DNA of 60,410 bases from an uncultured Ruminococcus sp. (GCA_905234015.1 CAJOFK010000003.1:1-60410), one strand, 5' to 3'; positions 26,741 through 35,869 are shown, counted from the first letter of the stretch. Made by a program: numbers and translations. The notes: a model not told the origin generated them from the sequence alone.

Positions 26741-28093
26741 ATGGCTTTTGAGGGTTTATCCGAAAAGCTGTCGGGTGCGTTTAAGCGCCTGAGAAATAAA
26801 GGTAAATTAAGCGAGTCGGACGTTAAGGAGGCTATGCGCGAGGTGCGTTTAGCGCTTCTTGAGGCTGACGTTAACTATAAGGTTGCTAAAGAGTTTACGG
26901 CTAAGGTTACCGAGCGCGCTATAGGCAGCGACGTAATGGAGAGCCTTACTCCGGCTCAGATGGTTATTAAAATCGTAGACGAGGAGCTTACGGAGCTTAT
27001 GGGTCCCGAAACCGCCCGTATTGAGTTTGCTTCTCATCCGCCTACGGTTATTATGATGTGCGGTCTTCAGGGCTCGGGTAAAACTACTCACAGCGGAAAG
27101 CTCGCGGTAATGCTTAAGAAGCAGAACCACAGGCCGCTTCTCGTTGCGTGCGACGTTTACCGTCCCGCGGCTATCGAACAGCTTAAGGTTGTCGGCGAAA
27201 AAGCGGGAGTGCCGGTCTTTGAAATGGGGCAGGATAAGCCCGTTAAAATCGCTAAGGAAGCGATTAAGCACGCTAAGGACTACGGCAACGACGTAGTTAT
27301 TCTCGATACCGCCGGCCGTCTTCATATCGACGAGGAGCTGATGGATGAGCTTAAGAATCTTAAAGCCGAGGTAAATCCCTCCGAGATTCTTCTCGTTATC
27401 GACTCAATGACCGGTCAGGACGCCGTAAACGTTGCTCAGAGCTTCAACGAGCTTCTTGAGATTTCGGGCGTTATTATAACTAAGCTCGACGGCGATACCC
27501 GAGGCGGTGCGGCGCTTTCCGTAAAGAAGGTTACCGGTAAGCCGATTAAGTTCGCCGGTACGGGTGAAAAGCTCGAGGATTTAGAGCAGTTCCACCCCGA
27601 CCGTATGGCGAGCCGAATTCTCGGTATGGGCGATGTTCTTACGCTTATTGAACAGGCGGAGGAAAAGCTCGACGAGAAAAAGGCTGAGGAAGTCGCTAAG
27701 AAGATGATGCAGAATAAAATGGACTTCAACGACCTTCTCGACCAGTTCCGCCAGATAAAAAATATGGGACCGCTTAAGGGAATCCTCTCAAAAATTCCCG
27801 GTCTCGGAAATAAGCTTGACGACGTTGATATCGACGACAGGGCGCTTGACTGGACGGAGGCAATCATCCTTTCGATGACTCCCGAGGAAAGGTCTAAGCC
27901 CGATTTAATAAATCCAAGCCGTAAGCGCAGAATTGCCGCAGGCTCCGGAAGAAGCGTAGAGGAGGTTAACCGCCTTTTAAAGCAGCTTAAGGATATGCAG
28001 AAGATGATGCGCCGCTTTAACGGCAAGGGTAAGAAAAGACGCGCTATGAATATGCCGGGAATGCCCCCCGGAGGCGGATTCCCCGGATTCTAA
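26741..28093 (+). CDS. ffh: Signal recognition particle protein Ffh
   Basis: A 450-residue SRP GTPase that directs membrane and secreted proteins to the Sec translocon with 4.5S RNA. N domain (1-90), G domain with GLQGSGKTTHSGKL, DTAGRLHID, TKLDGDTRGGA, and a Met-rich M domain ending in KKRRAMNMPGMPPGG. ATG 26741 follows AGAGGTG; a GTG six bases earlier overlaps that site and is less likely. Eleven bases after ylxM. Confidence 0.97.
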   Translation: MAFEGLSEKLSGAFKRLRNKGKLSESDVKEAMREVRLALLEADVNYKVAKEFTAKVTERAIGSDVMESLTPAQMVIKIVDEELTELMGPETARIEFASHPPTVIMMCGLQGSGKTTHSGKLAVMLKKQNHRPLLVACDVYRPAAIEQLKVVGEKAGVPVFEMGQDKPVKIAKEAIKHAKDYGNDVVILDTAGRLHIDEELMDELKNLKAEVNPSEILLVIDSMTGQDAVNVAQSFNELLEISGVIITKLDGDTRGGAALSVKKVTGKPIKFAGTGEKLEDLEQFHPDRMASRILGMGDVLTLIEQAEEKLDEKKAEEVAKKMMQNKMDFNDLLDQFRQIKNMGPLKGILSKIPGLGNKLDDVDIDDRALDWTEAIILSMTPEERSKPDLINPSRKRRIAAGSGRSVEEVNRLLKQLKDMQKMMRRFNGKGKKRRAMNMPGMPPGGGFPGF

Positions 28094-28196
28094 ATAATTC
28101 GTAATTAATCTATAATAGTCATATGTAATATATGCTTTATATAGAATTTCGCGTATTAACTTGACGCGGATATTAAAAAATGGAGGTGAATTAATA

Positions 28197-28442
28197 ATGG
28201 CAGTAAAAATCAGACTCAGAAGAATGGGCGCTAAGAAGGCTCCTTTCTACCGTGTAGTAGTAGCTGACTCAAGATATCCCCGTGACGGACGTTTTATCGA
28301 GGAGATCGGTACTTACGATATCTTAAAGAACCCCTCAGAGTTCAAGGTTGACGGCGAAGCTGTTAAAAAGTGGATTGCTAACGGCGCTCAGCCCACAGAT
28401 ACCGTTAAGGCGTTATTAAAGAAGAACGGTTATATAGACTGA
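28197..28442 (+). CDS. rpsP: 30S ribosomal protein S16
   Basis: An 81-residue ribosomal protein with the diagnostic start [19 protein letters not shown] and [27 protein letters not shown] lies just before the ATG at 28197; the upstream extension of the frame is not used. It is followed by khpA, then the operon is interrupted before rimM. Confidence 0.97.
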   Translation: MAVKIRLRRMGAKKAPFYRVVVADSRYPRDGRFIEEIGTYDILKNPSEFKVDGEAVKKWIANGAQPTDTVKALLKKNGYID

Positions 28443-28489
28443 TTTTAGTCGGTTATACCGCATAGTAAAGAATGGAAAGGAATTTTATA

Positions 28490-28723
28490 ATGAAGGATTT
28501 ACTTACAATTATCGCTAAGGGTTTAGTAGAAGATCCCGAGGCAGTAACAGTTACAGAAGACGCTCCCAACGAGGAAGGCGTTATCGTTTTCCACATCCAC
28601 GTTGCAGAGGATGATATGGGACGCATCATCGGTAAGCAGGGCAGAATTGCCAAGGCTATCCGTACAATCGCACGTTCTGCCGCTGTCAGAAACGAGCAGA
28701 AGGTAATGGTTGAAATCGACTAA
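28490..28723 (+). CDS. khpA: KH-domain RNA-binding protein KhpA
   Basis: A 77-residue KH protein with the GxxG loop in MGRIIGKQGRIAKAIRTI. KhpA pairs with KhpB/Jag to bind RNA and influences cell division and growth in Gram-positive bacteria. The ATG at 28490 has GGAAAGGAA upstream, which rules out the earlier in-frame ATG. A strong terminator follows, which is unusual because rimM normally comes next. Confidence 0.93.
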   Translation: MKDLLTIIAKGLVEDPEAVTVTEDAPNEEGVIVFHIHVAEDDMGRIIGKQGRIAKAIRTIARSAAVRNEQKVMVEID

Positions 28724-28735
28724 GACTTCAAAAAA

Positions 28736-28762
28736 TTCCCGCCCTCAGAGGCGGGTTTTTTT
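28736..28762 (+). terminator. Terminator after khpA
   Basis: CCCGCC-CTCAGA-GGCGGG followed by eight Ts. Confidence 0.9.
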
Positions 28763-28921
28763 ACTTTATGAGAAACTGTGTTTCTCATAAAGTAAAAAAA
28801 GATTTGTATTGCCCGCTCAGTAGCGCCCTGCGTACGAGCGACGGCTGAAGAAAACGCACGCACTTTGGTGCGCACGCTTTCCTGCCTCCGGGGCAAAGGG
28901 CTAAGGGCTAAGCGGAAAGAG
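28761..28921. repeat. Dispersed intergenic repeat, copy A
   Basis: It begins at the T-run of the khpA terminator with a perfect 16-bp hairpin (28761-28776 with 28780-28795), followed by CCCGCTCAG, GCGCCCTGCG, ACGAGCGA, GCGCACGCTTTC and a final AGCGGAAAG. It matches copies at 49408 and 56441 in order and sequence. No coding capacity was recognised. Confidence 0.8.
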
Positions 28922-29020
28922 TGAAGTTCGAAAAATTAATAATTGCTATATTATTTAATTCGTGATAGAATAATTTGCAAACAGATGGTTTTGATATTGA
29001 AAGTAGAATTTGAGGAGCTT

Positions 29021-29836
29021 ATGATTCGTAAACTGTATCCAAAAGGGAAAGAGAAAGCATTTAATGTCACATTTGATGACGGTGTGCTGCAGGATATTCG
29101 TTTTGTTGAACTGCTTAACAAGTATAATCTTAAGGGAACCTTTAACCTTAATTCTGGGTTAATGGAGAGCGAATTTGAATGGACGCATAAGAACGGCAGT
29201 ATTGTAAAGCGCCTTTCAAAGGATAAGGCGGCGCCGCTGTATCAGGGCCACGAAGTAGCCTGTCATACGCTCACTCACCCGTATATGGATGACCTGTCCG
29301 AAGCCGAAATCCTCTATGAGCTTAAAACCGATAAGGATAAGCTCGAAAAGCTCTTTAAGAGAGAGATAAAAGGCTTTGCCGTTCCGTTTCATTATTACAG
29401 CGGGCTGATTGAAAGCTGCGTAAAGCAATGCGGTTTTTCCTATGCGCGTATATCGGAAGAAAGCCGTTCTTTCACTTTGCAAAATGACTTCTATAAATGG
29501 AAAGCAACGATATTTCATCCCCGTAATTCATTTGATGATATCGTACGGCAGTTTATCGCATCCGAAGAGGAGCTTGCTTTGCTTCAAGTCGGAGGTCATT
29601 CCTACGACCTTGACGCGGAAGATATGTGGGATAGTTTTGAGAGCGTATTTAAAGAAATCTCCTCCCGCAACGATATACTCCCTATGACGACAATTGAAAT
29701 CATCGAGTATTTACAGGCAATGAATCAAGCCGAAATAACCGGCAGCAGCATTAAGAATAACAGCGATACCGGTTTATGGTTTTCGCTTGACGGTTCAGCC
29801 TGTGAAGTGAAACCGAACGATTATATGATTTTTTAA
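29021..29836 (+). CDS. Polysaccharide deacetylase family protein, cytoplasmic form
   Basis: A 271-residue NodB-like protein. The frame opens earlier, but TGAGGAGCTT immediately precedes the ATG at 29021. Motif 1 is FNVTFDDG (about 15-22), the metal histidines are in HEVACHTLTHP, and QVGGHSYDLDAEDMW lies near the end; motif 3 is altered (VPFHYYSG in place of RxPxG). No signal peptide, so it should act inside the cell or on a small soluble substrate. It is inserted between khpA and rimM together with an acetyltransferase gene. Confidence 0.8.
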   Translation: MIRKLYPKGKEKAFNVTFDDGVLQDIRFVELLNKYNLKGTFNLNSGLMESEFEWTHKNGSIVKRLSKDKAAPLYQGHEVACHTLTHPYMDDLSEAEILYELKTDKDKLEKLFKREIKGFAVPFHYYSGLIESCVKQCGFSYARISEESRSFTLQNDFYKWKATIFHPRNSFDDIVRQFIASEEELALLQVGGHSYDLDAEDMWDSFESVFKEISSRNDILPMTTIEIIEYLQAMNQAEITGSSIKNNSDTGLWFSLDGSACEVKPNDYMIF

Positions 29837-29856
29837 GGAAAGAAAAGATTGGTAAA

Positions 29857-30429
29857 ATGAAACATCTCGGTACCGTTACGCTTGAAACCGAAAGATTAAT
29901 ACTGCGGAAAACGCTCGAGGGCGACGCAAAGCCGATGTTTGAAAACTGGGCTAAGGATGAGCGTGTAACTAAATATCTGACGTGGCCCCCCTACGAGAGC
30001 GTTGAACAGCTTGAATCAACATATCATAAATATCTTACGGACAGTCAGCACAGCCTCGATTTTTATGACTGGAAAATAGTTTTAAAAGAGATTAACGAGC
30101 CTGTCGGTTCAATCGGCGTTGTATCGCTCAGAGAGGATACGCAAGCCGCTTCAATAGGATATTGCCTCGGTTATAACTGGTGGCATAAAGGCATAATGAC
30201 CGAAGCGTTTAAAGAAGTAATCCGTTTTCTTTTTGAGGAAGTAGGATTGAATCGTATTGACGCTGTGCACGACCCCCGGAATCCTCATTCGGGAGACGTT
30301 ATGAAAAAATGCGGGCTTTCCTATGAGGGCACGGCGCGTCAGGCGGGTAAAAATATGCAGGGCATATGCGATGAAGCCCGTTACGCGATTTTAAGAGAAG
30401 ATTATTTAAAAAATAAAGCTGAGGTATAA
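29857..30429 (+). CDS. GNAT family N-acetyltransferase (RimJ/RimL type)
   Basis: A 190-residue GNAT protein. Features: LETERLILRKTLEGDAKPMFENWAKD N-terminal signature in two parts, IGYCLGYNWWHKGIMTEAFKEVI (acetyl-CoA loop region) and HDPRNPHSGDVMKKCGLSYEG. Such enzymes acetylate N-termini or small amines; the substrate is not predictable. It ends two bases before rimM, so it is probably cotranscribed with it. Confidence 0.88.
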   Translation: MKHLGTVTLETERLILRKTLEGDAKPMFENWAKDERVTKYLTWPPYESVEQLESTYHKYLTDSQHSLDFYDWKIVLKEINEPVGSIGVVSLREDTQAASIGYCLGYNWWHKGIMTEAFKEVIRFLFEEVGLNRIDAVHDPRNPHSGDVMKKCGLSYEGTARQAGKNMQGICDEARYAILREDYLKNKAEV

Positions 30430-30431
30430 AT

Positions 30432-30944
30432 ATGAAAAAACAGTTTTTGGAAGTCGGAAAAATCGTCGGAACTCACGGCGTGCGCGGAGAGCTCAGAGTT
30501 AATCCGTGGAGCGACAGCCCTGATTTTCTTACGGATTTCAAGGTGCTTTATTTTGACGAGGGCGCCGAAAAAATAAAAGTTAAATGCCGTCCTCATAAGA
30601 ATATCGTACTTATGACGGCCAGCGGCGTAGATACCGTTGAAAAGGCTGAACAGCTCCGCGGCAAGATACTTTATATCAACCGCGACGACGTTAAGCTTCC
30701 CGAGGGAAAAAACTTCGTGCAGGATTTAATCGGCTGTAAGGTGCTCGACGCTGACGATAATGCCGTTGAATACGGAGAAATCGCCGATGTGTTTAAAACC
30801 GGCGCGAACGACGTTTACACCGTGAAAAAGGACGGTAAGGAATACCTCGTTCCCGTTATCGACAGCGTTGTTGTTGAGAAAAATGTTGACGAGGGCGTTG
30901 TGCTGATAAGACCTATGAAGGGGCTTTTTGACGATGAAAATTGA
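30432..30944 (+). CDS. rimM: Ribosome maturation factor RimM
   Basis: A 170-residue two-domain protein needed for 30S head assembly. N-terminal beta barrel with EVGKIVGTHGVRGELRVNPW; C-terminal PRC barrel with DLIGCKVLDADD, then VYTVKKDGKEYLVPVIDSVV. It overlaps trmD by 11 bases. Confidence 0.96.
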   Translation: MKKQFLEVGKIVGTHGVRGELRVNPWSDSPDFLTDFKVLYFDEGAEKIKVKCRPHKNIVLMTASGVDTVEKAEQLRGKILYINRDDVKLPEGKNFVQDLIGCKVLDADDNAVEYGEIADVFKTGANDVYTVKKDGKEYLVPVIDSVVVEKNVDEGVVLIRPMKGLFDDEN

Positions 30945-31671
30945 TTTAATAACCCTTTTCCCCGAGATGTGCGAGACGGTGCTCGGCGAGAGCATTATCG
31001 GCCGCGCGCAAAAGAGCGAGGCTATCGAGATAAAATGTCATCAGCTGCGCGATTACGCGCTCGATAAGCACCGCCGTGTCGACGATACAACCTACGGCGG
31101 AGGAATGGGTATGCTTATGAAGTGCGAGCCGATTGCGCTGTGCTTTGAGGATATCGAAAAACAGCGCGGAGTAAGACCGCATTTCATTTGTATGTCGCCT
31201 CAGGGAAAAACTCTCACTCAGAAAAGACTTAAGGAGCTCTCGGAGATTGATAATATCTGCGTCTTAGCCGGTCATTACGAGGGCGTTGACCAGCGTATTA
31301 TCGACGAGTTTATCGACGAGGAGATTTCAATCGGCGACTATGTGCTTACGGGCGGCGAGCTTCCCGCGCTCGTTTTTATCGACGCGCTCGCGAGGATGGC
31401 TCCGGGGGTGCTTTCAAATAACGAGTGCTTTACCGAGGAGAGTCATTTTAACGGACTGCTCGAATATCCTCAGTATACTAAGCCGATGGAGTGGCGAGGG
31501 CTTGAGGTTCCTCCCGTGCTATACAGCGGCGACCACGCTAAGGTTGACCGCTGGCGCTATGAGCAGAGCCTTATAAATACCGCGAAAAAACGTCCCGATA
31601 TGCTTAAGGAAAAGGAGCTCTCCGAGGACGATAAAAGGATACTTGCGGACTTTATGCCGGATGACGGTTAA
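30934..31671 (+). CDS. trmD: tRNA (guanine37-N1)-methyltransferase TrmD
   Basis: A 245-residue SPOUT-class enzyme that forms m1G37 and prevents frameshifting. Visible: MKIDLITLFPEMCE, DDTTYGGGMGMLMKCEP, the trefoil-knot SAM site GHYEGVDQRI and SIGDYVLTGGELPALV. ATG 30934 is preferred over the TTG two codons earlier. Confidence 0.97.
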   Translation: MKIDLITLFPEMCETVLGESIIGRAQKSEAIEIKCHQLRDYALDKHRRVDDTTYGGGMGMLMKCEPIALCFEDIEKQRGVRPHFICMSPQGKTLTQKRLKELSEIDNICVLAGHYEGVDQRIIDEFIDEEISIGDYVLTGGELPALVFIDALARMAPGVLSNNECFTEESHFNGLLEYPQYTKPMEWRGLEVPPVLYSGDHAKVDRWRYEQSLINTAKKRPDMLKEKELSEDDKRILADFMPDDG

Positions 31672-31831
31672 AATGCCGTAAATACGTCAAAATTACCCAA
31701 AAATTACGTTGTTCTAACGGAAGTATTTAATATTAATTTCACACTATTGATTAAATTTAGTTAAGTTGCACAAACGCAAAATGTCTAAAACTAAGATAAT
31801 TATTATTAAATCCAAAATTGATTTCGGAGTG

Positions 31832-31859
31832 TTGACGTAGAAGAAAAAGATGCTATAAT
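31832..31859 (+). promoter_or_regulatory. Promoter of the HPr gene
   Basis: TTGACG (31832-31837), 16-base spacer and an extended -10 (TGCTATAAT, ending 31859). The rest of the 31672-31926 gap is AT-rich with no gene seen. Confidence 0.8.
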
Positions 31860-31926
31860 ATGTATTGTGGAAATGCCCGAGTGGTATGACTTTTTAATAT
31901 TTTAGGAGTTTAGAGAGGGTTTAATT

Positions 31927-32190
31927 ATGTACGTTAAAGATGTTTTAGTTGAAAATAAGGCGGGTTTACACGCTCGTCCTGCAACTTTCTTTATTCAGAA
32001 GGCAAATGAATACAAGTCTACCGTATGGGTTGAAAAGGAAGAGAGAAGAGTAAACGCTAAGAGCCTTCTCGGCGTACTTTCGCTCGGTATTATCGGCGGC
32101 ACAGAGATTAAGATTATCGCTGACGGCGCTGATGAGCAGGAGGCTGTTGACGGTCTTGTAGCTCTCGTTGAGTCGGGATTTGCCGATTAA
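31927..32190 (+). CDS. ptsH: HPr family phosphocarrier protein
   Basis: An 87-residue PTS phosphocarrier. His15 lies in AGLHARPA and the regulatory Ser46 in NAKSLLGVLSLG, so both the PEP-dependent and kinase-dependent phosphorylation sites are present. It therefore can act in sugar uptake and in carbon catabolite control. It stands alone with a strong promoter and terminator; ptsI is not adjacent. Confidence 0.93.
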   Translation: MYVKDVLVENKAGLHARPATFFIQKANEYKSTVWVEKEERRVNAKSLLGVLSLGIIGGTEIKIIADGADEQEAVDGLVALVESGFAD

Positions 32191-32210
32191 TAATTAAGCA
32201 GGGAATTAAC

Positions 32211-32236
32211 GGGCGGTAGTACCGCCCTTTTCTTTT
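32211..32236 (+). terminator. Terminator of the HPr gene
   Basis: GGGCGGT-AGT-ACCGCCC followed by TTTTCTTTTTT. Confidence 0.9.
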
Positions 32237-32267
32237 TTGTATAAATTTTATATATGGTTTTCTGATT

Positions 32268-34091
32268 ATGGAGAAACTGAAAGAGCTTCGAAAAAAAGCT
32301 ATGGCGCTTCCGCTTTCGCCGGGTGTATACATTATGCACAATAAAAGCGGTAAAATTATATATATAGGAAAAGCTAAGGCGCTTAAAAACCGTGTGTCCC
32401 AGTATTTCGGTTCTCAGGCCAATCACCCCGAGAAGGTTCGGCGTATGGTTGAGAACGTAGATTACTTTGAGTATATTATCTGCGACAGCGAGTTTGAGGC
32501 GCTTGTACTTGAGTGCAGCCTTATAAAGCAGCATACCCCTAAGTATAATATTCTGCTTAAGGACGATAAGGGCTATTCGTATATCAGAGTAAGTCCGGGA
32601 AAATGGCGCAGGATAACCTATGAGCTTCAGAAAAAGGATGACGGCGCTCTGTATATCGGGCCTTATAAAAACAGCTTTTACGTTAAGCAGTCGGTGGAGG
32701 AGGCTAATAAAATCTTTAAACTGCCGACCTGCACCCGCAGATTCCCCGAGGACTTCGGCAAGGCGCGTCCCTGCCTGAATTTTCATATAAAGCAGTGTAC
32801 CGCACCCTGTACGGGTAAGGTTCGGTTTAAGGATTATAATGAAAACGTCGAGCAGGCGCTCGATTTTCTTAAGGGCGGAAGCACCGCCTCGCTTAAAATG
32901 CTTACCGCGGAAATGGAAAAAGCGGCTGATAATCTTGAATTTGAGAAGGCTGCCGAAATCCGCGATAAGATTAACGCTGTTAAAAAAATGGCGGATAAGC
33001 AGAAGGTTGTTTCCGTCAGCGTCCCCGACCAGGACGTTATCGCTTACTTTACCGATAACGAAAGAGGATGCTTTCAGATATTCCGCTTTGAGGGCGGACG
33101 GCTTTACGACCACGAAAATTTTGTCGTTAATTCGCCGATGGACGATGACGACGAGCTTTCTCAGTTTATTTTGAATTACTATTCGCTAAACCGCAAGGTT
33201 CCGCGCAGCCTCACTTTAGACCGTGAGCTTGAGGATAAGGAAGCGGTTGAAAAATGGCTAACCGATAAGCTCGGGCGCAGGGTATATATAACCTGCCCTC
33301 AGCGCGGCGAGCAGGCTCAGCTCGTGAGTATGTGCCGTAAAAACGCCGCCGAGGTAATCGCGCAGTTAAAGGGCAGAACCTCGCGCGAGTATTCCGTTTT
33401 AGAGGAGCTTAAGAATTTGCTCGGGCTTAAAAAAATCCCCGCGTATATCGAGAGCTACGATATTTCAAACCACGCCGGCGACGAAAATGTTGCGGGTATG
33501 GTGGTTTATGAAAACGGAAAGCCTCTTAAAAGCGCGTATAAAAAGTTTAAGATAAAGAGCTTCGAGGGTCAGAACGACTACGCCTCAATGGCGGAGGTTC
33601 TCGACAGGCGCTTTACCGAGTACGAGGAAAACAAGGACAGCGGCGAGGGCTTCGGAAGATTGCCCGACCTTATCCTGCTTGACGGAGGAAGAGGTCAGGT
33701 TTCGGCTGTTGAGCCGGTGCTCGGAAAGCATAACGTTGATGTGCCGATTTTCGGAATGGTTAAAGATTCTCACCACCGCACGCGGGCTATTACCGGCTCC
33801 GGCGGAGAGATTACGATAAATTCAAGGCGCGCCGTATTTACCTTTATAAGTAAAATGCAGGACGAGGTTCACCGCTTCTCAATAGGCTACCACCGCACGA
33901 GAAGAAAGAACAAGACCTTTAAGAGCTCGCTTACCGATATTGAGGGTATCGGCGAGGTAAGGGCAAAGGCACTTCTTAAAAATTTCAGAACGATTGAAAA
34001 TATAAGAAACGCCGATTTGCAGGAGCTCGAAAACTGTCCGCGTATGACTCACGACAGCGCGGTTAAGGTATTTAATTACTTTCATAACTAA
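32268..34091 (+). CDS. uvrC: Excinuclease ABC subunit C
   Basis: A 607-residue nucleotide-excision-repair nuclease that makes both incisions with UvrB. GIY-YIG domain with GVYIMHNKSG and IIYIGKAKALKNRV (about 18-42); UVR motif NLEFEKAAEIRDKINAV (about 223-240); RNase H-like domain with ESYDISNHAG and LILLDGGRGQVSA; C-terminal helix-hairpin-helix with DIEGIGEVRAKALL. Length is normal. It follows the HPr terminator closely, so its promoter is not obvious. Confidence 0.96.
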   Translation: MEKLKELRKKAMALPLSPGVYIMHNKSGKIIYIGKAKALKNRVSQYFGSQANHPEKVRRMVENVDYFEYIICDSEFEALVLECSLIKQHTPKYNILLKDDKGYSYIRVSPGKWRRITYELQKKDDGALYIGPYKNSFYVKQSVEEANKIFKLPTCTRRFPEDFGKARPCLNFHIKQCTAPCTGKVRFKDYNENVEQALDFLKGGSTASLKMLTAEMEKAADNLEFEKAAEIRDKINAVKKMADKQKVVSVSVPDQDVIAYFTDNERGCFQIFRFEGGRLYDHENFVVNSPMDDDDELSQFILNYYSLNRKVPRSLTLDRELEDKEAVEKWLTDKLGRRVYITCPQRGEQAQLVSMCRKNAAEVIAQLKGRTSREYSVLEELKNLLGLKKIPAYIESYDISNHAGDENVAGMVVYENGKPLKSAYKKFKIKSFEGQNDYASMAEVLDRRFTEYEENKDSGEGFGRLPDLILLDGGRGQVSAVEPVLGKHNVDVPIFGMVKDSHHRTRAITGSGGEITINSRRAVFTFISKMQDEVHRFSIGYHRTRRKNKTFKSSLTDIEGIGEVRAKALLKNFRTIENIRNADLQELENCPRMTHDSAVKVFNYFHN

Positions 34092-34238
34092 AGACAGTTC
34101 CCGGTTCTCGGTAGGCAGTTTTCAGTTATAGGTCGTGAAGAAATAATGAAACAGCTTAATACTGTTTCTGCCCGACGGTATTAATTTGTTGGCTCTGCTT
34201 AAGAGTTTTTTAAGGTTAAGAATATATGTTATTAAAAT

Positions 34239-34326
34239 CCGCCGTTGATGATGTTTTCCGATATATTGAACGTATCTAAAGGCGGAATTGGCTCCCGCGG
34301 CTCGCGGGTGACGAGGAGAATAAAAA
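34239..34326 (+). promoter_or_regulatory. Structured leader of rsmD, possibly related to the division-cluster leaders
   Basis: CCGCC (34239-34243) can pair with GGCGG (34281-34285), followed by a CCCGCG-GCT-CGCGGG hairpin (34294-34308) and TGACGAGGAGA just before the start. The last motif recurs before ftsW and, with one change, before murG. Confidence 0.4.
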
Positions 34327-34872
34327 ATGAGAGTTATAACGGGTGAGGCGAGAGGAAGAAGGCTTCTGACCTTAGAGGGCGCCGACGTACGCCCTACTAC
34401 CGATAAGGTTAAGGAAGCGGTTTTCTCCGCGATACAGTTTGATATTCAGGACAGGGTGTTTTTAGATCTGTTCGCAGGCAGCGGCCAGATGGGTATAGAA
34501 GCCTTAAGCCGCGGCGCTAAATCAGCGGTTTTTGTAGACAGTTCAAGAAAAGCCGTTGACATTATACGAAAAAATTTAAATAACGTAGGTTTTTATGATA
34601 GGGCAAAGGTTCTTCACGCCGACAGTCTTTCATATCTTGATATGGTGAGCGAGCCGTTCGATATCGCATACCTAGACCCGCCCTACTCGACGGGTATTTT
34701 GCAGGAGGTTATGCCTAAGATTGTTGAAAAGGTGAAAAAAACCGGTATAATTATCGTAGAAAATCCTGAAAAAGAGGAAATTTTCGAAAAATATGGCGAA
34801 TTTATGCTTGACAGACAGAAACACTATGGTAAAATAAAGGTATCTATGTATCGACATAGTGATTATGTTTAA
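34327..34872 (+). CDS. rsmD: 16S rRNA (guanine966-N2)-methyltransferase
   Basis: A 181-residue SAM-dependent enzyme. MRVITGEARGRRL at the N-terminus is typical of RsmD, then FLDLFAGSGQMGIEALSRGA (motif I) and the catalytic DPPY in IAYLDPPYSTG. GAGGAG precedes the ATG. rsmD-coaD adjacency is the usual Firmicutes order. Confidence 0.95.
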   Translation: MRVITGEARGRRLLTLEGADVRPTTDKVKEAVFSAIQFDIQDRVFLDLFAGSGQMGIEALSRGAKSAVFVDSSRKAVDIIRKNLNNVGFYDRAKVLHADSLSYLDMVSEPFDIAYLDPPYSTGILQEVMPKIVEKVKKTGIIIVENPEKEEIFEKYGEFMLDRQKHYGKIKVSMYRHSDYV

Positions 34873-34889
34873 CGTTTGGGAAGTTTTGT

Positions 34890-35396
34890 ATGGGTAAAAA
34901 GGTTATTTGTCCGGGCAGCTTCGACCCCGTTACCTTCGGCCATATCGACATCATAACCCGAGCCGCGAAAATGTTTGACAGCGTTGTGGTAGGCGTTTTA
35001 AGAAACGCCGCTAAAACTCCGAGCTTCACTACTGAGGAAAGAATTGAGTTTTTGCGCGAGGCAACGGCGGGGCTCGATAATGTTGAGATTGTCGGATTTG
35101 ACGGACTCCTTGCGAACTACGCTAAGGAGCAGGGCATCACCGCTATAGTCAAAGGACTTCGGGCGGTGTCGGACTTTGAATATGAATTTCAGCAGGCTCT
35201 CACAAACAAAAAGCTGAATCCCGAGCTTGAGACCGTATTCCTGACCTGTAACTCGGAGTTTATGTATTTAAGCTCGAGTATGGTGAAGCAGGTTGCGGCT
35301 TTAGGCGGAGATATCAGTTCATTTGTGCCTGAGTGCGTGCATGATAAAATACTTAACAGGTTAAAATCTTTAGATAATGGAGAGGAAAGAACATGA
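34890..35396 (+). CDS. coaD: Phosphopantetheine adenylyltransferase
   Basis: A 168-residue nucleotidyltransferase of CoA synthesis. The T/HxGH site is in CPGSFDPVTFGHIDII; other signatures are EFEYEFQQALTNKKLNPE-type segment and FMYLSSSMVKQVAALGG. Length is standard. Its end overlaps the next gene by four bases. Confidence 0.96.
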   Translation: MGKKVICPGSFDPVTFGHIDIITRAAKMFDSVVVGVLRNAAKTPSFTTEERIEFLREATAGLDNVEIVGFDGLLANYAKEQGITAIVKGLRAVSDFEYEFQQALTNKKLNPELETVFLTCNSEFMYLSSSMVKQVAALGGDISSFVPECVHDKILNRLKSLDNGEERT

Positions 35397-35869
35397 GAGT
35401 AGACGATTTAATTTTAGAATTACAGGACATGGTAAATAACGCAAGGGTTATGCCCCTTTCTAAGGACAAGAAGGTTCTTGTTTCCGGCGAGAGAATTTTT
35501 GATATTCTCGACGAGATTGAAGACACTCTTCCGAGTGAAATCCGTCAGGCTAAGAATATCGTGGCTGACCGCGAGCAGATTATTGCCGAGGCTAAGTCAA
35601 ACGGCGAGGAGATTATCCGTCAGGCTGAGGAGCGCCGCAAGGTTATGGTAAGCGAGCACGAGATTACTCATGCTGCCGAGGCTCAGGCACGCGAGATTAT
35701 TGCCGACGCTAAGAAGAAGGCTAACGAGATTACCCGTGCCGCCAACAACTTCGTTGATAAGGTGATGAAGGATACCGACGAGGCAATTGCAGCCTGCACT
35801 AAGGATATTAACGCAATCGGCCAGGATATCCGCAAGGCACGCCAGAACTTCAAGCAGGCTAAGAAATAA
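35393..35869 (+). CDS. Coiled-coil protein of unknown function linked to coaD
   Basis: A 158-residue soluble protein that is almost entirely charged helix. An N-terminal segment (MRVDDLILELQDMVNNARVM) is followed by FDILDEIEDTLP and an Ala/Glu/Arg-rich heptad region (about 45-155). It resembles the peripheral stalk of F-type ATPase b subunits or DivIVA-like proteins in composition, but no membrane anchor or other atp gene is nearby, so an ATP-synthase role is not supported. Overlap with coaD suggests coupling. Function unknown. Confidence 0.75.
   Translation: MRVDDLILELQDMVNNARVMPLSKDKKVLVSGERIFDILDEIEDTLPSEIRQAKNIVADREQIIAEAKSNGEEIIRQAEERRKVMVSEHEITHAAEAQAREIIADAKKKANEITRAANNFVDKVMKDTDEAIAACTKDINAIGQDIRKARQNFKQAKK

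Noticed and set aside
32187..33113. 308-residue minus-strand frame opposite uvrC
   Set aside because: It is entirely antisense to a well-supported gene, without a ribosome binding site or recognisable domain.
34092..34326. T-box leader before rsmD
   Set aside because: No AGGGTGGNACCGCG-type antiterminator sequence is present.
35393..35869. F-type ATP synthase subunit b
   Set aside because: No membrane anchor and no neighbouring atp genes; only coiled-coil composition is similar.
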